Source of the DNA: CAZADH01 sp964483805
GTDB lineage: Bacteria; Muiribacteriota; Ozemobacteria; Ozemobacterales; Ozemobacteraceae
Length of the DNA: 10,431 bases
Reading direction: 5' to 3'
Assembly: GCA_964483805.1 (NCBI GenBank)
Contig: CAZADH010000223.1
Coordinates: 1 to 10,431, forward strand
Under the pieces are notes generated by a model, which was not told the DNA's origin, did not search any database, and saw nothing but the letters and a program-made list of their open reading frames with translations. A program made the position numbers and the translations under genes. Below, in pieces: positions 1-6,682 of the stretch. Position 1 is the first letter of the stretch; every line of letters starts with the position of its first letter.

Positions 1-1
1 G

Positions 2-1246
2 TTGATCCGGTTGATCGTGAAACAACTGCCAGTGATGCTGAAAGTACAACGTGCATCAATTGTATTGCGCGAAACGGAGTCCGGTCGGTTGTATATTCTC
101 GAAGCCATCGGCCTCGATCGGCGCATCATGCATCGCACCTTCCTGAGATCGGCGCCGATCTCCGAAATGGTCATCGAACGGCGCAAACCGCTGCTGGTCA
201 ACGACATGGCTGCCGACAAACGGTTTGCCCACATGATGAAGGACGACTACAAAACGCGGGCGTTCATCAGTATCCCGCTGTTTCACAAGGAAGACGTCAT
301 CGGGGTGTTGTCGGTGTCCGATCGCCGCGATGGCAGTCCGTTCACCTCCCAGGATCTCCGTCTGCTCACCATCTTCGGGTCGCAACTGGCCGTGTCGGTG
401 GCCAATATCCGTCTGGTCGAGCAGTTGCGCAAGACCGATCGTCTCGTCGAGGAGTTGCGCATCGCGCGCACGATCCAGACGCAGTTTCTCCCGATCATGT
501 TGCCTGAAGTTCCGGGCCTCGATGTGGCGGTCAAATTCGAACCGGCTGAGACGGTCAGCGGTGACTTCTACACCTTCGTCGAACCGAAAGACGGATCGCT
601 GACCGTCATTGTCGGCGACGTTGCCGGCAAAGGCATTCCGGCCGCGCTGTTGACGGTTCTGGCGATCAGCCAGTTCCACGAAGCTGGGCGCACGCTCGAT
701 GATCCGGGGCTGGTCATGAAGCACTCGCACCGGGTGCTCTGTCAGTATTCGCAAGGAATACAATATATTACATCTGGTATGTTGTGCTTGCGGCCGCGCA
801 CCGGTCAGCTCAAATATTGCCTGGCCGGCCATCCATTCTTTCTGCATTACCAGGCGGCGACGCGCGCGGTCGTCGAACTCAAGGAAGCCGACGGTCTGCC
901 GCTCGGTCTGTATGAAGACATCGACGACTACACGGTTGCCGAGGCGCCGCTGGCCCCGGGCGATCGCCTGTTGATGTACACCGATGGCATCATCGACGCC
1001 CGCGATCGCGACAACAACGCCTGGGGAAAGGTACGCCTGCGCGACGCATTTCGCATGTTGGCGCAGAACAACGCGCCGGCCGAACGCATCGCTTCCGAGA
1101 TTTTCGGTTCGCTCAAAGGTTACTCGACCGGAGCCGCGCAGTACGACGACATGACCCTGATCTGCATCGGTGTCAACAGCGCGACCGACACCAGGCCCGA
1201 ATCGGTGTGGCGGACGCCGCCGGCCTCACCGCCGGAGGCCGGCTGA
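2..1246 (+). CDS. GAF domain + SpoIIE/RsbU-type PP2C protein serine phosphatase, 5'-truncated
   Basis: Cytoplasmic signalling phosphatase, probably removing phosphate from an anti-sigma-antagonist-like or other phospho-serine protein. The visible 414 residues hold a GAF sensor domain (about 1-138, with the typical 'FISIPLF...VIGVLSVSDRR' core at 88-109), a charged linker helix (138-160), and a SpoIIE/RsbU PPM phosphatase domain (160-392). Metal-binding signatures are present: SGD at 186-188, GDVAGKG at 205-211, YTDGIIDA at 326-333 and YDDMTL at 381-386. The 'AGHPFFL' motif (275-281) is typical of the family. The usual GGDxYD motif reads SGDFYT, so its last Asp is Thr. The reading frame is open to the window edge and the TTG at base 2 has no room for a ribosome binding site, so the true N-terminus, possibly with more sensor domains, lies outside. 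It ends 21 bp from a convergent gene. The class is certain; the substrate is not. Confidence 0.93.
   Translation: MIRLIVKQLPVMLKVQRASIVLRETESGRLYILEAIGLDRRIMHRTFLRSAPISEMVIERRKPLLVNDMAADKRFAHMMKDDYKTRAFISIPLFHKEDVIGVLSVSDRRDGSPFTSQDLRLLTIFGSQLAVSVANIRLVEQLRKTDRLVEELRIARTIQTQFLPIMLPEVPGLDVAVKFEPAETVSGDFYTFVEPKDGSLTVIVGDVAGKGIPAALLTVLAISQFHEAGRTLDDPGLVMKHSHRVLCQYSQGIQYITSGMLCLRPRTGQLKYCLAGHPFFLHYQAATRAVVELKEADGLPLGLYEDIDDYTVAEAPLAPGDRLLMYTDGIIDARDRDNNAWGKVRLRDAFRMLAQNNAPAERIASEIFGSLKGYSTGAAQYDDMTLICIGVNSATDTRPESVWRTPPASPPEAG
1219..1243 (+). terminator. GC-rich hairpin at the 3' end of the phosphatase gene
   Basis: A perfect 9-bp inverted repeat (GCCGGCCTC at 1219-1227 and GAGGCCGGC at 1235-1243) with a 7-base loop lies in the last codons of the phosphatase gene and ends directly before its TGA stop. 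Two convergent genes end here, 21 bp apart, which is where a terminator or mRNA 3'-end structure is expected. No run of T follows on either strand, so it is not a textbook intrinsic terminator. It may act as a Rho-type pause or 3'-end stabiliser, or simply reflect Gly/Pro/Ala codons. Confidence 0.35.
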
Positions 1247-1267
1247 GCGGTTGGGGGTTGGGCCCGG

Positions 1268-2581
1268 TTACTCGGCGAACACCGCCACGTTGGCTCTGAC
1301 CCCGAGGCCGGCGTTGAATTTGCCGAAGTCGGTCAGGCACAGCTTGCCCTCGGCATTGTGGTAGGCCGCCCAGCGGCCGTTGCCGGTGACGTCGAGCAGG
1401 GGATCGCCATACGAACTCGACATGACCCGTTGGCCACTGGGATCGACCAACGGCTTGCCACTGCCGCTGCCCTCGAGATCGAAGCAGTAGATGCTGCCGT
1501 GAGCGTAGTCGCCCCACTCCTCGATCGGTGAAACGATGATGCGGTCGGTGCCGAAGCGGAACGCGTAGAGCAGTTCGAGGGCGGTGTCACTGCCCTCCGG
1601 GCGCGCCAATCCGAGCTTGCCGATCTTGGTCACCTGGCGTTTCTTGCCGTCGGGACCGGTGACAAAGACCTCGGTGAACCCTTGAACCGGTTCCTGCAGC
1701 AGACCGTCACGGTTCTGCAGGCGGGTCGGTTCGTGGTCGGGACGCTTGGCACAGAGCGTCACCTTGCCGTCGGGCAGCGAGATCGACCAGGTCTTGAAGT
1801 TGTCGGCGATGGAGGCGCCGTCCCAACCGTAGGCCGAACCGACGAGGGCCTTGCGCCCCTTGACGAACGCCAGTTCGCGCAGGCGGATGTTGTCTTTGTC
1901 GGCCACCGTGGCCAGTTTGGTTGTCTTGCCGGTGGCGATGTCGACCGACCAGACATTCAGGCCGCTTGTGCAATACAAGATATTGTTGCCTGCGTACACC
2001 AGCGATTCGATGCCGTCATGGCCTTCTCCGCTCATGGCGATGGTGGCCAGTTTCTCGGCTTTGCCTGTTGCCAGATCGAACGACCAGACCACATTCTGTC
2101 CGCCCGCGTACAGGTGGACCCTCTGTCCGAGCAATGCCGGCGGCACGATGGGGTTGTCGTCGTTCTCGACTGGTGCGGCTGGGTTCGCTCCTGATCCCGC
2201 CTGTGGCTCTGCGGCACCCGACGAAGGCTGGGCGGCAGGATCCGAGGTGGCGGCCGTCGCTGGGTCGGCGTCGAGCGTGATGAAACCACCAAAAGCCCAA
2301 CCTTCGACCTTCTCCCAACGGACCTTGAACCATTTCGCGGTCTTGCCTTCGAACGTGGCCTCCGGACCGTCGGTGCGCAGCACGGTGATCTTGGCTCCCA
2401 GGGGTGCCAGACCGACGCGTGGGCTGGTGGTATTGGCCTGGCCGCGGATACTCAAGCCTGACTTGGCCGTCGCCACGCCACCGCAGGGGGCACTGGCCTC
2501 GACGTCGACAGCGGCAACCACGAACAGCGCAATGACCAGCGCGAGCCAGAACGAGGGGCGGGGCAGAGCAAGACGGATCAT
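1268..2581 (-). CDS. secreted SH3-like domain protein with C-terminal beta-propeller-like region
   Basis: Exported protein of 437 residues. The N-terminus is a Sec-type signal peptide (basic MIRLALPR, hydrophobic core about 11-25, cleavage probably near VEASA at 27-31). A bacterial SH3-like domain follows (about 37-104; 'SGLSIRGQANTTSPRVG' and 'WFKVRWEKVEGWAFGGFI' are characteristic), then an Ala/Pro/Ser linker (105-148). The rest (150-437) has blade-like repeats, for instance 'VWSFDLATGKAEKLATI' (165-181) and 'VWSVDIATGKTTKLATV' (210-226), suggesting a beta-propeller. The ATG at 2581 is chosen because GGAGGA (2586-2591) sits four bases upstream and the signal peptide starts there; the frame stays open further upstream but without signal-like sequence. 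It follows the GT4 gene by 79 bp and probably shares its transcript. SH3-like domains often bind peptidoglycan or peptides; the ligand here is unknown. Confidence 0.85.
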   Translation of the reverse strand: MIRLALPRPSFWLALVIALFVVAAVDVEASAPCGGVATAKSGLSIRGQANTTSPRVGLAPLGAKITVLRTDGPEATFEGKTAKWFKVRWEKVEGWAFGGFITLDADPATAATSDPAAQPSSGAAEPQAGSGANPAAPVENDDNPIVPPALLGQRVHLYAGGQNVVWSFDLATGKAEKLATIAMSGEGHDGIESLVYAGNNILYCTSGLNVWSVDIATGKTTKLATVADKDNIRLRELAFVKGRKALVGSAYGWDGASIADNFKTWSISLPDGKVTLCAKRPDHEPTRLQNRDGLLQEPVQGFTEVFVTGPDGKKRQVTKIGKLGLARPEGSDTALELLYAFRFGTDRIIVSPIEEWGDYAHGSIYCFDLEGSGSGKPLVDPSGQRVMSSSYGDPLLDVTGNGRWAAYHNAEGKLCLTDFGKFNAGLGVRANVAVFAE

Positions 2582-2585
2582 GGGG

Positions 2586-2591
2586 TCCTCC
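2586..2591 (-). promoter_or_regulatory. Shine-Dalgarno site GGAGGA for the SH3-like protein gene
   Basis: The complement of TCCTCC reads GGAGGA, four bases before the ATG at 2581. It decides this start over the longer upstream open frame, whose extra 89 residues overlap the end of the glycosyltransferase gene. Confidence 0.75.
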
Positions 2592-2642
2592 AGATGAGCG
2601 AAGTGGGCCAGCCGGCGGGGGGATGCCTTGCGGCGCCCGATA

Positions 2643-2663
2643 ACACCTGCACGTGCGTGTTCA
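2643..2663 (-). other. small inverted repeat just after the glycosyltransferase stop codon
   Basis: Immediately after the stop codon, AACAC and GTGTT arms flank the palindrome GCACGTGC in the 79-bp gap before the SH3-like gene. There is no T-run, so this is more likely an intercistronic mRNA hairpin, or chance, than a terminator. Confidence 0.25.
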
Positions 2664-3830
2664 TCGCGGCGACAAGACCTGGGCGAACAATGCCCGATTG
2701 GCGGCGAGAATCTCGGGACACTGAGCGGCGGTACACCCATAGACGCGGGCCTTCTCGGAGAGTTCGGCAAACCCGGCGCTGTCGAGGGTGAGAAGACGAC
2801 GCAGTTCGGCGAGCCAGGGCCCGGGGCCGGCCAGCGGCAGATCGGCACCTACGCCGGCGGTGGCCAAATGGCGCCAGGGGGTGCGATCGCTGATCAAGAC
2901 CGGGCAGCCTGCCTGCAACGCTTCGGCAATGACATGGCCGTAGTTCTCGCCATGCGTCGGAAGAAGCAATACATGGTATTTCGACAACACCGTGCCGACG
3001 GAGTCGCCGGCGACGGCGCCGCGATAGGTGGCGGTGACGTGCGGCGGCAGGTCGGCCATGAGCTCGGCGCATTCGCGCCAGTAGCAGGGGTCCTCCTGCG
3101 GGCCATAGATATCGAAATCAATGGTGCCGGCCGGGGCGTCGTGCAGGAGGCGCAACGCTCCATCGAGGTTCTTCATGCGCGCAAGCCGCGACAGAAAAAC
3201 GATGCGCAATCGCCCCGGTTCCTTGGCGGGCGGTGGGGCCGAACGGGGTGCGGGTTGGGGCGGCAGATCCATGGCCACGTGCACCCGCACCGCCGGGCCG
3301 AGGTGGGTGCGGATATCAGCGGCTTCATGTTCGCTCGAGGCCTGAAAGACCGCGTCGCGCCAGGCACCCAGCAGTCGTGCCAGCAGCAGCCAGGTGCGCT
3401 TCTTGCCGGCCTTGATCGCCAACGCTTGGGCATTGAACTCGCCGCGGGGCGCAATCACGAGCGGGGTTCGGGGTAGCCAGCCGAAGCGGCGGGCGAGCAT
3501 GACCTTGATGTCGATGCTGGCAACGAAACTGTTGAGATACAATACATCGTATTGCATCGAACGCACGATGCGGACGAGCCGCCAGGGGGCCTCGTCTTCG
3601 GGGCGCAGATAGCGCACCCGTGCGGCCCCGACCGTTTGCCAACGGCCGTAGCGCACGTCGGGATAGGCTGCCCCCGCGCCCTGGTCACGGTCACGGGCGA
3701 CGATGTAGAAGCGGTGTTGGTCGCTCAGCCGCTCGGCCATGTTGGCCAGGGTGCGGACCGGCCCGCCGGCGAGATAGCCCGGCAGGTAATACTCGGCGAT
3801 GGTCATGATGCGTGGGCTGAAACTGATCAT
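2661..3830 (-). CDS. GT4-family glycosyltransferase (GT-B fold)
   Basis: Cytoplasmic, probably membrane-associated retaining glycosyltransferase of 389 residues that transfers a sugar from a nucleotide-sugar donor in surface glycan synthesis. The N-terminal acceptor half begins with 'IAEYYLPGYLAGGPVRTLANMAERL' elements (11-35), typical of capsule and exopolysaccharide GT4 enzymes, and includes the 'IAPRGEFNAQAL' loop (126-137). The C-terminal donor half has 'RIVFLSRLARMKNLDGAL' elements (209-226) and the EX7E motif with E295 and E303 in 'HGENYGHVIAEAL'. Length is normal for the family. Start chosen at 3830; the Met at 3806 (residue 9) is a credible alternative and neither has a strong ribosome binding site. 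It is divergent from the kinase gene and is followed by the SH3-like gene after 79 bp. Donor and acceptor sugars cannot be read from the sequence. Confidence 0.9.
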   Translation of the reverse strand: MISFSPRIMTIAEYYLPGYLAGGPVRTLANMAERLSDQHRFYIVARDRDQGAGAAYPDVRYGRWQTVGAARVRYLRPEDEAPWRLVRIVRSMQYDVLYLNSFVASIDIKVMLARRFGWLPRTPLVIAPRGEFNAQALAIKAGKKRTWLLLARLLGAWRDAVFQASSEHEAADIRTHLGPAVRVHVAMDLPPQPAPRSAPPPAKEPGRLRIVFLSRLARMKNLDGALRLLHDAPAGTIDFDIYGPQEDPCYWRECAELMADLPPHVTATYRGAVAGDSVGTVLSKYHVLLLPTHGENYGHVIAEALQAGCPVLISDRTPWRHLATAGVGADLPLAGPGPWLAELRRLLTLDSAGFAELSEKARVYGCTAAQCPEILAANRALFAQVLSPR

Positions 3831-3838
3831 CGTTCGCC

Positions 3839-3886
3839 ATTGTATCAGAGATGGCGGATGACGGCAGCGGTGACCGATGATACAAT
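3839..3886. promoter_or_regulatory. divergent promoter region with 9-bp inverted repeat holding both -10 boxes
   Basis: The 110-bp gap between the divergent glycosyltransferase and kinase genes contains ATTGTATCA (3839-3847) and its exact reverse complement TGATACAAT (3878-3886), 30 bp apart. Each copy read outward contains TACAAT, one mismatch from the sigma-70 -10 consensus. For the plus-strand promoter, ATGACG at 3858-3863 matches TTGACA in four of six positions with a 17-bp spacer. The minus-strand -35 is weaker (CTGCCG, three of six). The -10 for the minus strand lies only about 10 bp from the chosen start at 3830, which would give a very short or leaderless transcript or favour the start at 3806. 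An operator for a dimeric regulator is an alternative reading. Confidence 0.5.
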
Positions 3887-3929
3887 CGGGCCCAGCCCCG
3901 TCTCACGACGGCGTATGGGGTCACACCCG

Positions 3930-3935
3930 AAAGGA
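3930..3935 (+). promoter_or_regulatory. Shine-Dalgarno site AAAGGA for the kinase gene
   Basis: AAAGGA lies five bases before the ATG at 3941 and supports that start. It is about 45 bases downstream of the proposed -10 box at 3881-3886. Confidence 0.6.
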
Positions 3936-3940
3936 TACGC

Positions 3941-6682
3941 ATGAATACCGGTTGTCCGCTGGTCGAAGGAACCCTCGTGGCCGGGTGTCGGGTCGGTGCC
4001 CGCATCGGCGAGGGCGGCATGGGTGTCGTCTTTCGCGCCCACGACGAAGCGCTCGACCGCGATGTCGCGATCAAGATCATGCAACCCGGGGCCGACCGCA
4101 CCGTGGCCCGGCGTCGCTTTCAACGAGAAGCCGCCGCGATTGCGAAGCTCGATCACCCTGGCATCGTTCGTATTTACAGTTACGGCGAGCTCGCGGGGTG
4201 GCCGTATTTCATCATGGAGTTCATTCCTGGTAGGCCCCTGCGCAGTTTTGTCGTGCGCACCCGCTCGATCTTTGCGGCCGGCAACGACCTCGACGACCTG
4301 GTGCAGTCCGGCTACGTTCAGCACGATCCGCGGCGGCCGTATTTTCTCACCGATCCCTTGCGCAGCCCGCTCGACGATGCCGGCTATCCGGCGCGCGTCC
4401 AGGCGTTGGCGCTCGAACTGGCTGATGCCCTGGCGGCCGCCCATGCAGCCGGCATCGTGCATCGCGACGTCAAGCCGTCGAACGTGTTGTTGACCGAGGC
4501 GGGGCGGGCCAAGCTCGTCGACTTCGGTCTGGTCAAACATGCCGAGTTTGGCGATCGCTCGCTCAGTGGTGGCAGTTCGTTCCTCGGTACTTTGCGCTAC
4601 GCGTCACCCGAGCAGTTGGGGCGGGGAACCGTGGTCACGGCGGCGTCCGATGTGTTCAGTCTCGGCATCGTCCTGTTCGAACTGGCCACGTTGCAACACC
4701 CGTTCGACCCTGACGAGAGCGATGATCCCCGCTTGCTTGTCGGTCGGATCGTCGGTAGCACACGCCCGGACCCGCGGGTGCCGAATCCGGCACTCGACAG
4801 CGAGTTCGCCGAGGCGGTGCAGCGGTGCCTCGATCCCGACCCCACCCGGCGGTTTGGCGATGCCGGCGCGTTGGCGCGTGAACTGCGGCGCATTGCCGCC
4901 GGGGCCCGCTCGTGGACGGCCGGGGTCGGTCGGTTCTTGCGGCGGATGTTCTCTTCGTTGAATCCGACCGGCCTGGGCGAGGGAGACCCGAGCGCACGGA
5001 CGCGCGAAGTGGGCGGTTGCAGCCCGGATGGCGCCATCGCAACCGACCCGAGCGCACGGATGCGCGAAGTGGGCGGTTGCAGCCCGGATGGCGCCATCGC
5101 AACCGACCCGTCGGTGGTGCGAAGTGCAACGGGGTTGCCCGCAACCTCGACCGACAACCTGATGCGCGATTTGCGGGAGCGCGCGCGCCACCTGCTGTTC
5201 CACGAGTTCAGCATCGGCGGCGCCCTCGACACCGTCGAGCAGTTGCTGGCGCTGGCGCCCGGTGATGCCGTCGGTTGGTTCTACCTGGCGGTTGCTCTGC
5301 ACGGTATCGGCGATCATGCCACCTTGGCGCACCGATTGGCCGCCGTCGAGGCGGCGACTACGACCTGGACCGAAGCCGAGCGGCGCAAAATCGGCATCAT
5401 CCGCGCCCTGTTCGTCGAGCACGACTACAAGCGGGCCGAGCGCGACGTCACCGCCTACTGTCAGTTGTTTCCCGACGACCGTGACATGTTGTATGGCTTC
5501 GCCTTTGCGTATGCGGGGCAGGGTCGCTTGTCGCAGGTGTTGACCGAGGGAAAACGTATTGCTTCTGTATTTCCTGACGACAACCTCGTGCCATTCATGA
5601 TCGCCGATGCGTATGAAGACGCAGGAGATTTCGCGCAGGCGGGCACGGTGCTCGAACAACTGGTCGGGCGTTTTCCTGACCTATCGACCTTGCGGGTCAA
5701 GGTGGTCGGGATCTTCATCTTCACCGGGCAGCTCGCCAAGGCCGTGGCGCATCTGGAGGTCATGGACCAGGCGGCCCACGACCGCGATCTGGCCCTGATG
5801 TTGCGCGCCCGCCTGCACATCTGTCGTGATGATGTCGAGGGTGCCGTCGCCGACCTGCGTGGCCTCATTGGCATGTCGGAAAACCGTGGCCTGCGCGCGT
5901 TTGCGAGCTATCTGTTGTACCGTGTATTGCATCACCATGGGTCTGGGGTGGCTGCCGATGCTGCGTTGGCGCAGGCGAACGCGCTGGAACCGGTGGCGCT
6001 GCTCCCGGCGGTGCCGGCCGCGCAAACCACCATCGCGCAGCACGATCTGAGCGGTCTGGCGGTCCCCGGTCGCCATGAGCCGTGGTTGGCGGCAGCCATC
6101 GCCGAGGCGCGGGCCGTTGCAGCCGGCGCACTCGACCCGCGCAGCTACACGCACGGCAACTACGGCCGCACGCGTTGCCTGATCGTGGCGCCCGACGGGA
6201 CGTGTCGGCAAACCCTGTTGTTCTCCCAGTTTTCGATCGACAATCGCGACCATCCCCTGGCTTGGTTCCGCCTGCCCGGGCCGCCGGTTACCCCAATGGT
6301 CGATGGTCGTGGGCGAATCCTGCAGGCCGATGTGCGACCCCTGCCCGAACCGTATCCGGGCGTGATGGCCACCGTCCGCCTGGCCGAGCCGTTGCGTCCC
6401 GGAACCGCGGAGTTCGTGCGGGTCGACCTCGGTCCGGAACCGATCGCTTCCCGTCCGACGGGCGGCTGGATTCTCGAAGTTGCCCCGTTTCTGGCCACGG
6501 CGGCCCGTGTGCACGCGCTGGTGGTCTTCGTTCCCGCCGGGTTTGCCGTGCGGGCCGAACACACGCCTCCAGACGCGGACCACGAGGTCGAGGGCGGAAC
6601 GGTCTTTGTCTGGCACCGCTTCCTGTTCGCCGGCCAGGTCCTGCCCGCGCGTCTCGAACTGGTGCCGCACGATCGCTCATGA
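3941..6682 (+). CDS. Hanks-type Ser/Thr protein kinase with TPR-like region and uncharacterised C-terminal domain
   Basis: Soluble 913-residue kinase. The catalytic domain (about 15-320) looks active: Gly-rich loop GEGGMGVV (23-30), ATP lysine K45 in VAIKI, HRDVKPSN (174-181), DFG (195-197), SPE in place of APE (222-224) and SDVFSLG (236-242). About 55 residues separate the hinge 'MEFIPG' (92-97) from helix E (from about 155), more than the usual 20 or so, so there is an insertion. A linker contains two identical-length 20-residue repeats (349-388; see the repeat entry). Residues about 405-665 are helical, with TPR-like pairs such as 'AYEDAGDFAQAGTVLEQLV'. The last 240 or so look beta-rich and I recognise no family. 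No transmembrane segment is evident, unlike many PknB-type kinases. The stop overlaps the radical SAM start (ATGA). Kinase assignment is certain; the target is unknown. Confidence 0.95.
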   Translation: MNTGCPLVEGTLVAGCRVGARIGEGGMGVVFRAHDEALDRDVAIKIMQPGADRTVARRRFQREAAAIAKLDHPGIVRIYSYGELAGWPYFIMEFIPGRPLRSFVVRTRSIFAAGNDLDDLVQSGYVQHDPRRPYFLTDPLRSPLDDAGYPARVQALALELADALAAAHAAGIVHRDVKPSNVLLTEAGRAKLVDFGLVKHAEFGDRSLSGGSSFLGTLRYASPEQLGRGTVVTAASDVFSLGIVLFELATLQHPFDPDESDDPRLLVGRIVGSTRPDPRVPNPALDSEFAEAVQRCLDPDPTRRFGDAGALARELRRIAAGARSWTAGVGRFLRRMFSSLNPTGLGEGDPSARTREVGGCSPDGAIATDPSARMREVGGCSPDGAIATDPSVVRSATGLPATSTDNLMRDLRERARHLLFHEFSIGGALDTVEQLLALAPGDAVGWFYLAVALHGIGDHATLAHRLAAVEAATTTWTEAERRKIGIIRALFVEHDYKRAERDVTAYCQLFPDDRDMLYGFAFAYAGQGRLSQVLTEGKRIASVFPDDNLVPFMIADAYEDAGDFAQAGTVLEQLVGRFPDLSTLRVKVVGIFIFTGQLAKAVAHLEVMDQAAHDRDLALMLRARLHICRDDVEGAVADLRGLIGMSENRGLRAFASYLLYRVLHHHGSGVAADAALAQANALEPVALLPAVPAAQTTIAQHDLSGLAVPGRHEPWLAAAIAEARAVAAGALDPRSYTHGNYGRTRCLIVAPDGTCRQTLLFSQFSIDNRDHPLAWFRLPGPPVTPMVDGRGRILQADVRPLPEPYPGVMATVRLAEPLRPGTAEFVRVDLGPEPIASRPTGGWILEVAPFLATAARVHALVVFVPAGFAVRAEHTPPDADHEVEGGTVFVWHRFLFAGQVLPARLELVPHDRS
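4985..5110 (+). repeat. in-frame tandem 60-bp repeat containing nested palindromes
   Basis: Two 60-bp copies (4985-5044 and 5045-5104) differ at one base (C at 5001, T at 5061) and are followed by the first six bases of a third (5105-5110). Each encodes 20 residues, DPSAR(T/M)REVGGCSPDGAIAT, without shifting the kinase frame. Within each unit CGGTTGC (5014-5020) pairs with GCAACCG (5039-5045), and the perfect 12-bp palindrome GATGGCGCCATC (5027-5038) lies inside; the second copy repeats this 60 bp later. The nested structure resembles small palindromic elements that spread within genomes, some of which insert in coding sequence, more than a simple slippage microrepeat. Confidence 0.85.

Noticed and set aside
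1682..2597. Long plus-strand open frames opposite the SH3-like gene
   Set aside because: They are antisense shadows caused by GC-rich third positions; the minus-strand protein has a signal peptide and domain structure.
2582..2848. 89-residue N-terminal extension of the SH3-like protein frame
   Set aside because: It overlaps the glycosyltransferase C-terminus, has no signal-like sequence, and a GGAGGA site plus signal peptide mark the start at 2581.
960..4558. Four copies of GCGATCGC (960, 1002, 2883, 4551), the cyanobacterial HIP1 palindrome, and many CGATCG sites
   Set aside because: The density is well below that of HIP1-rich cyanobacteria and CGATCG is common throughout this window, so it looks like general oligonucleotide bias rather than a HIP1 signal or evidence for a cyanobacterium.
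4985..5104. CRISPR-like array
   Set aside because: Only two head-to-tail copies with no spacers, lying in frame within a coding sequence.
4604..5659. 351-residue minus-strand open frame inside the kinase gene
   Set aside because: It is antisense to a clear kinase domain and its composition is that of a shadow frame, including the mirrored 60-bp repeat.
6082..6678. Upstream extension of the radical SAM frame
   Set aside because: It is an alternative frame inside the kinase gene with Arg/Gly-rich shadow translation; the family N-terminus fits the ATG at 6679.
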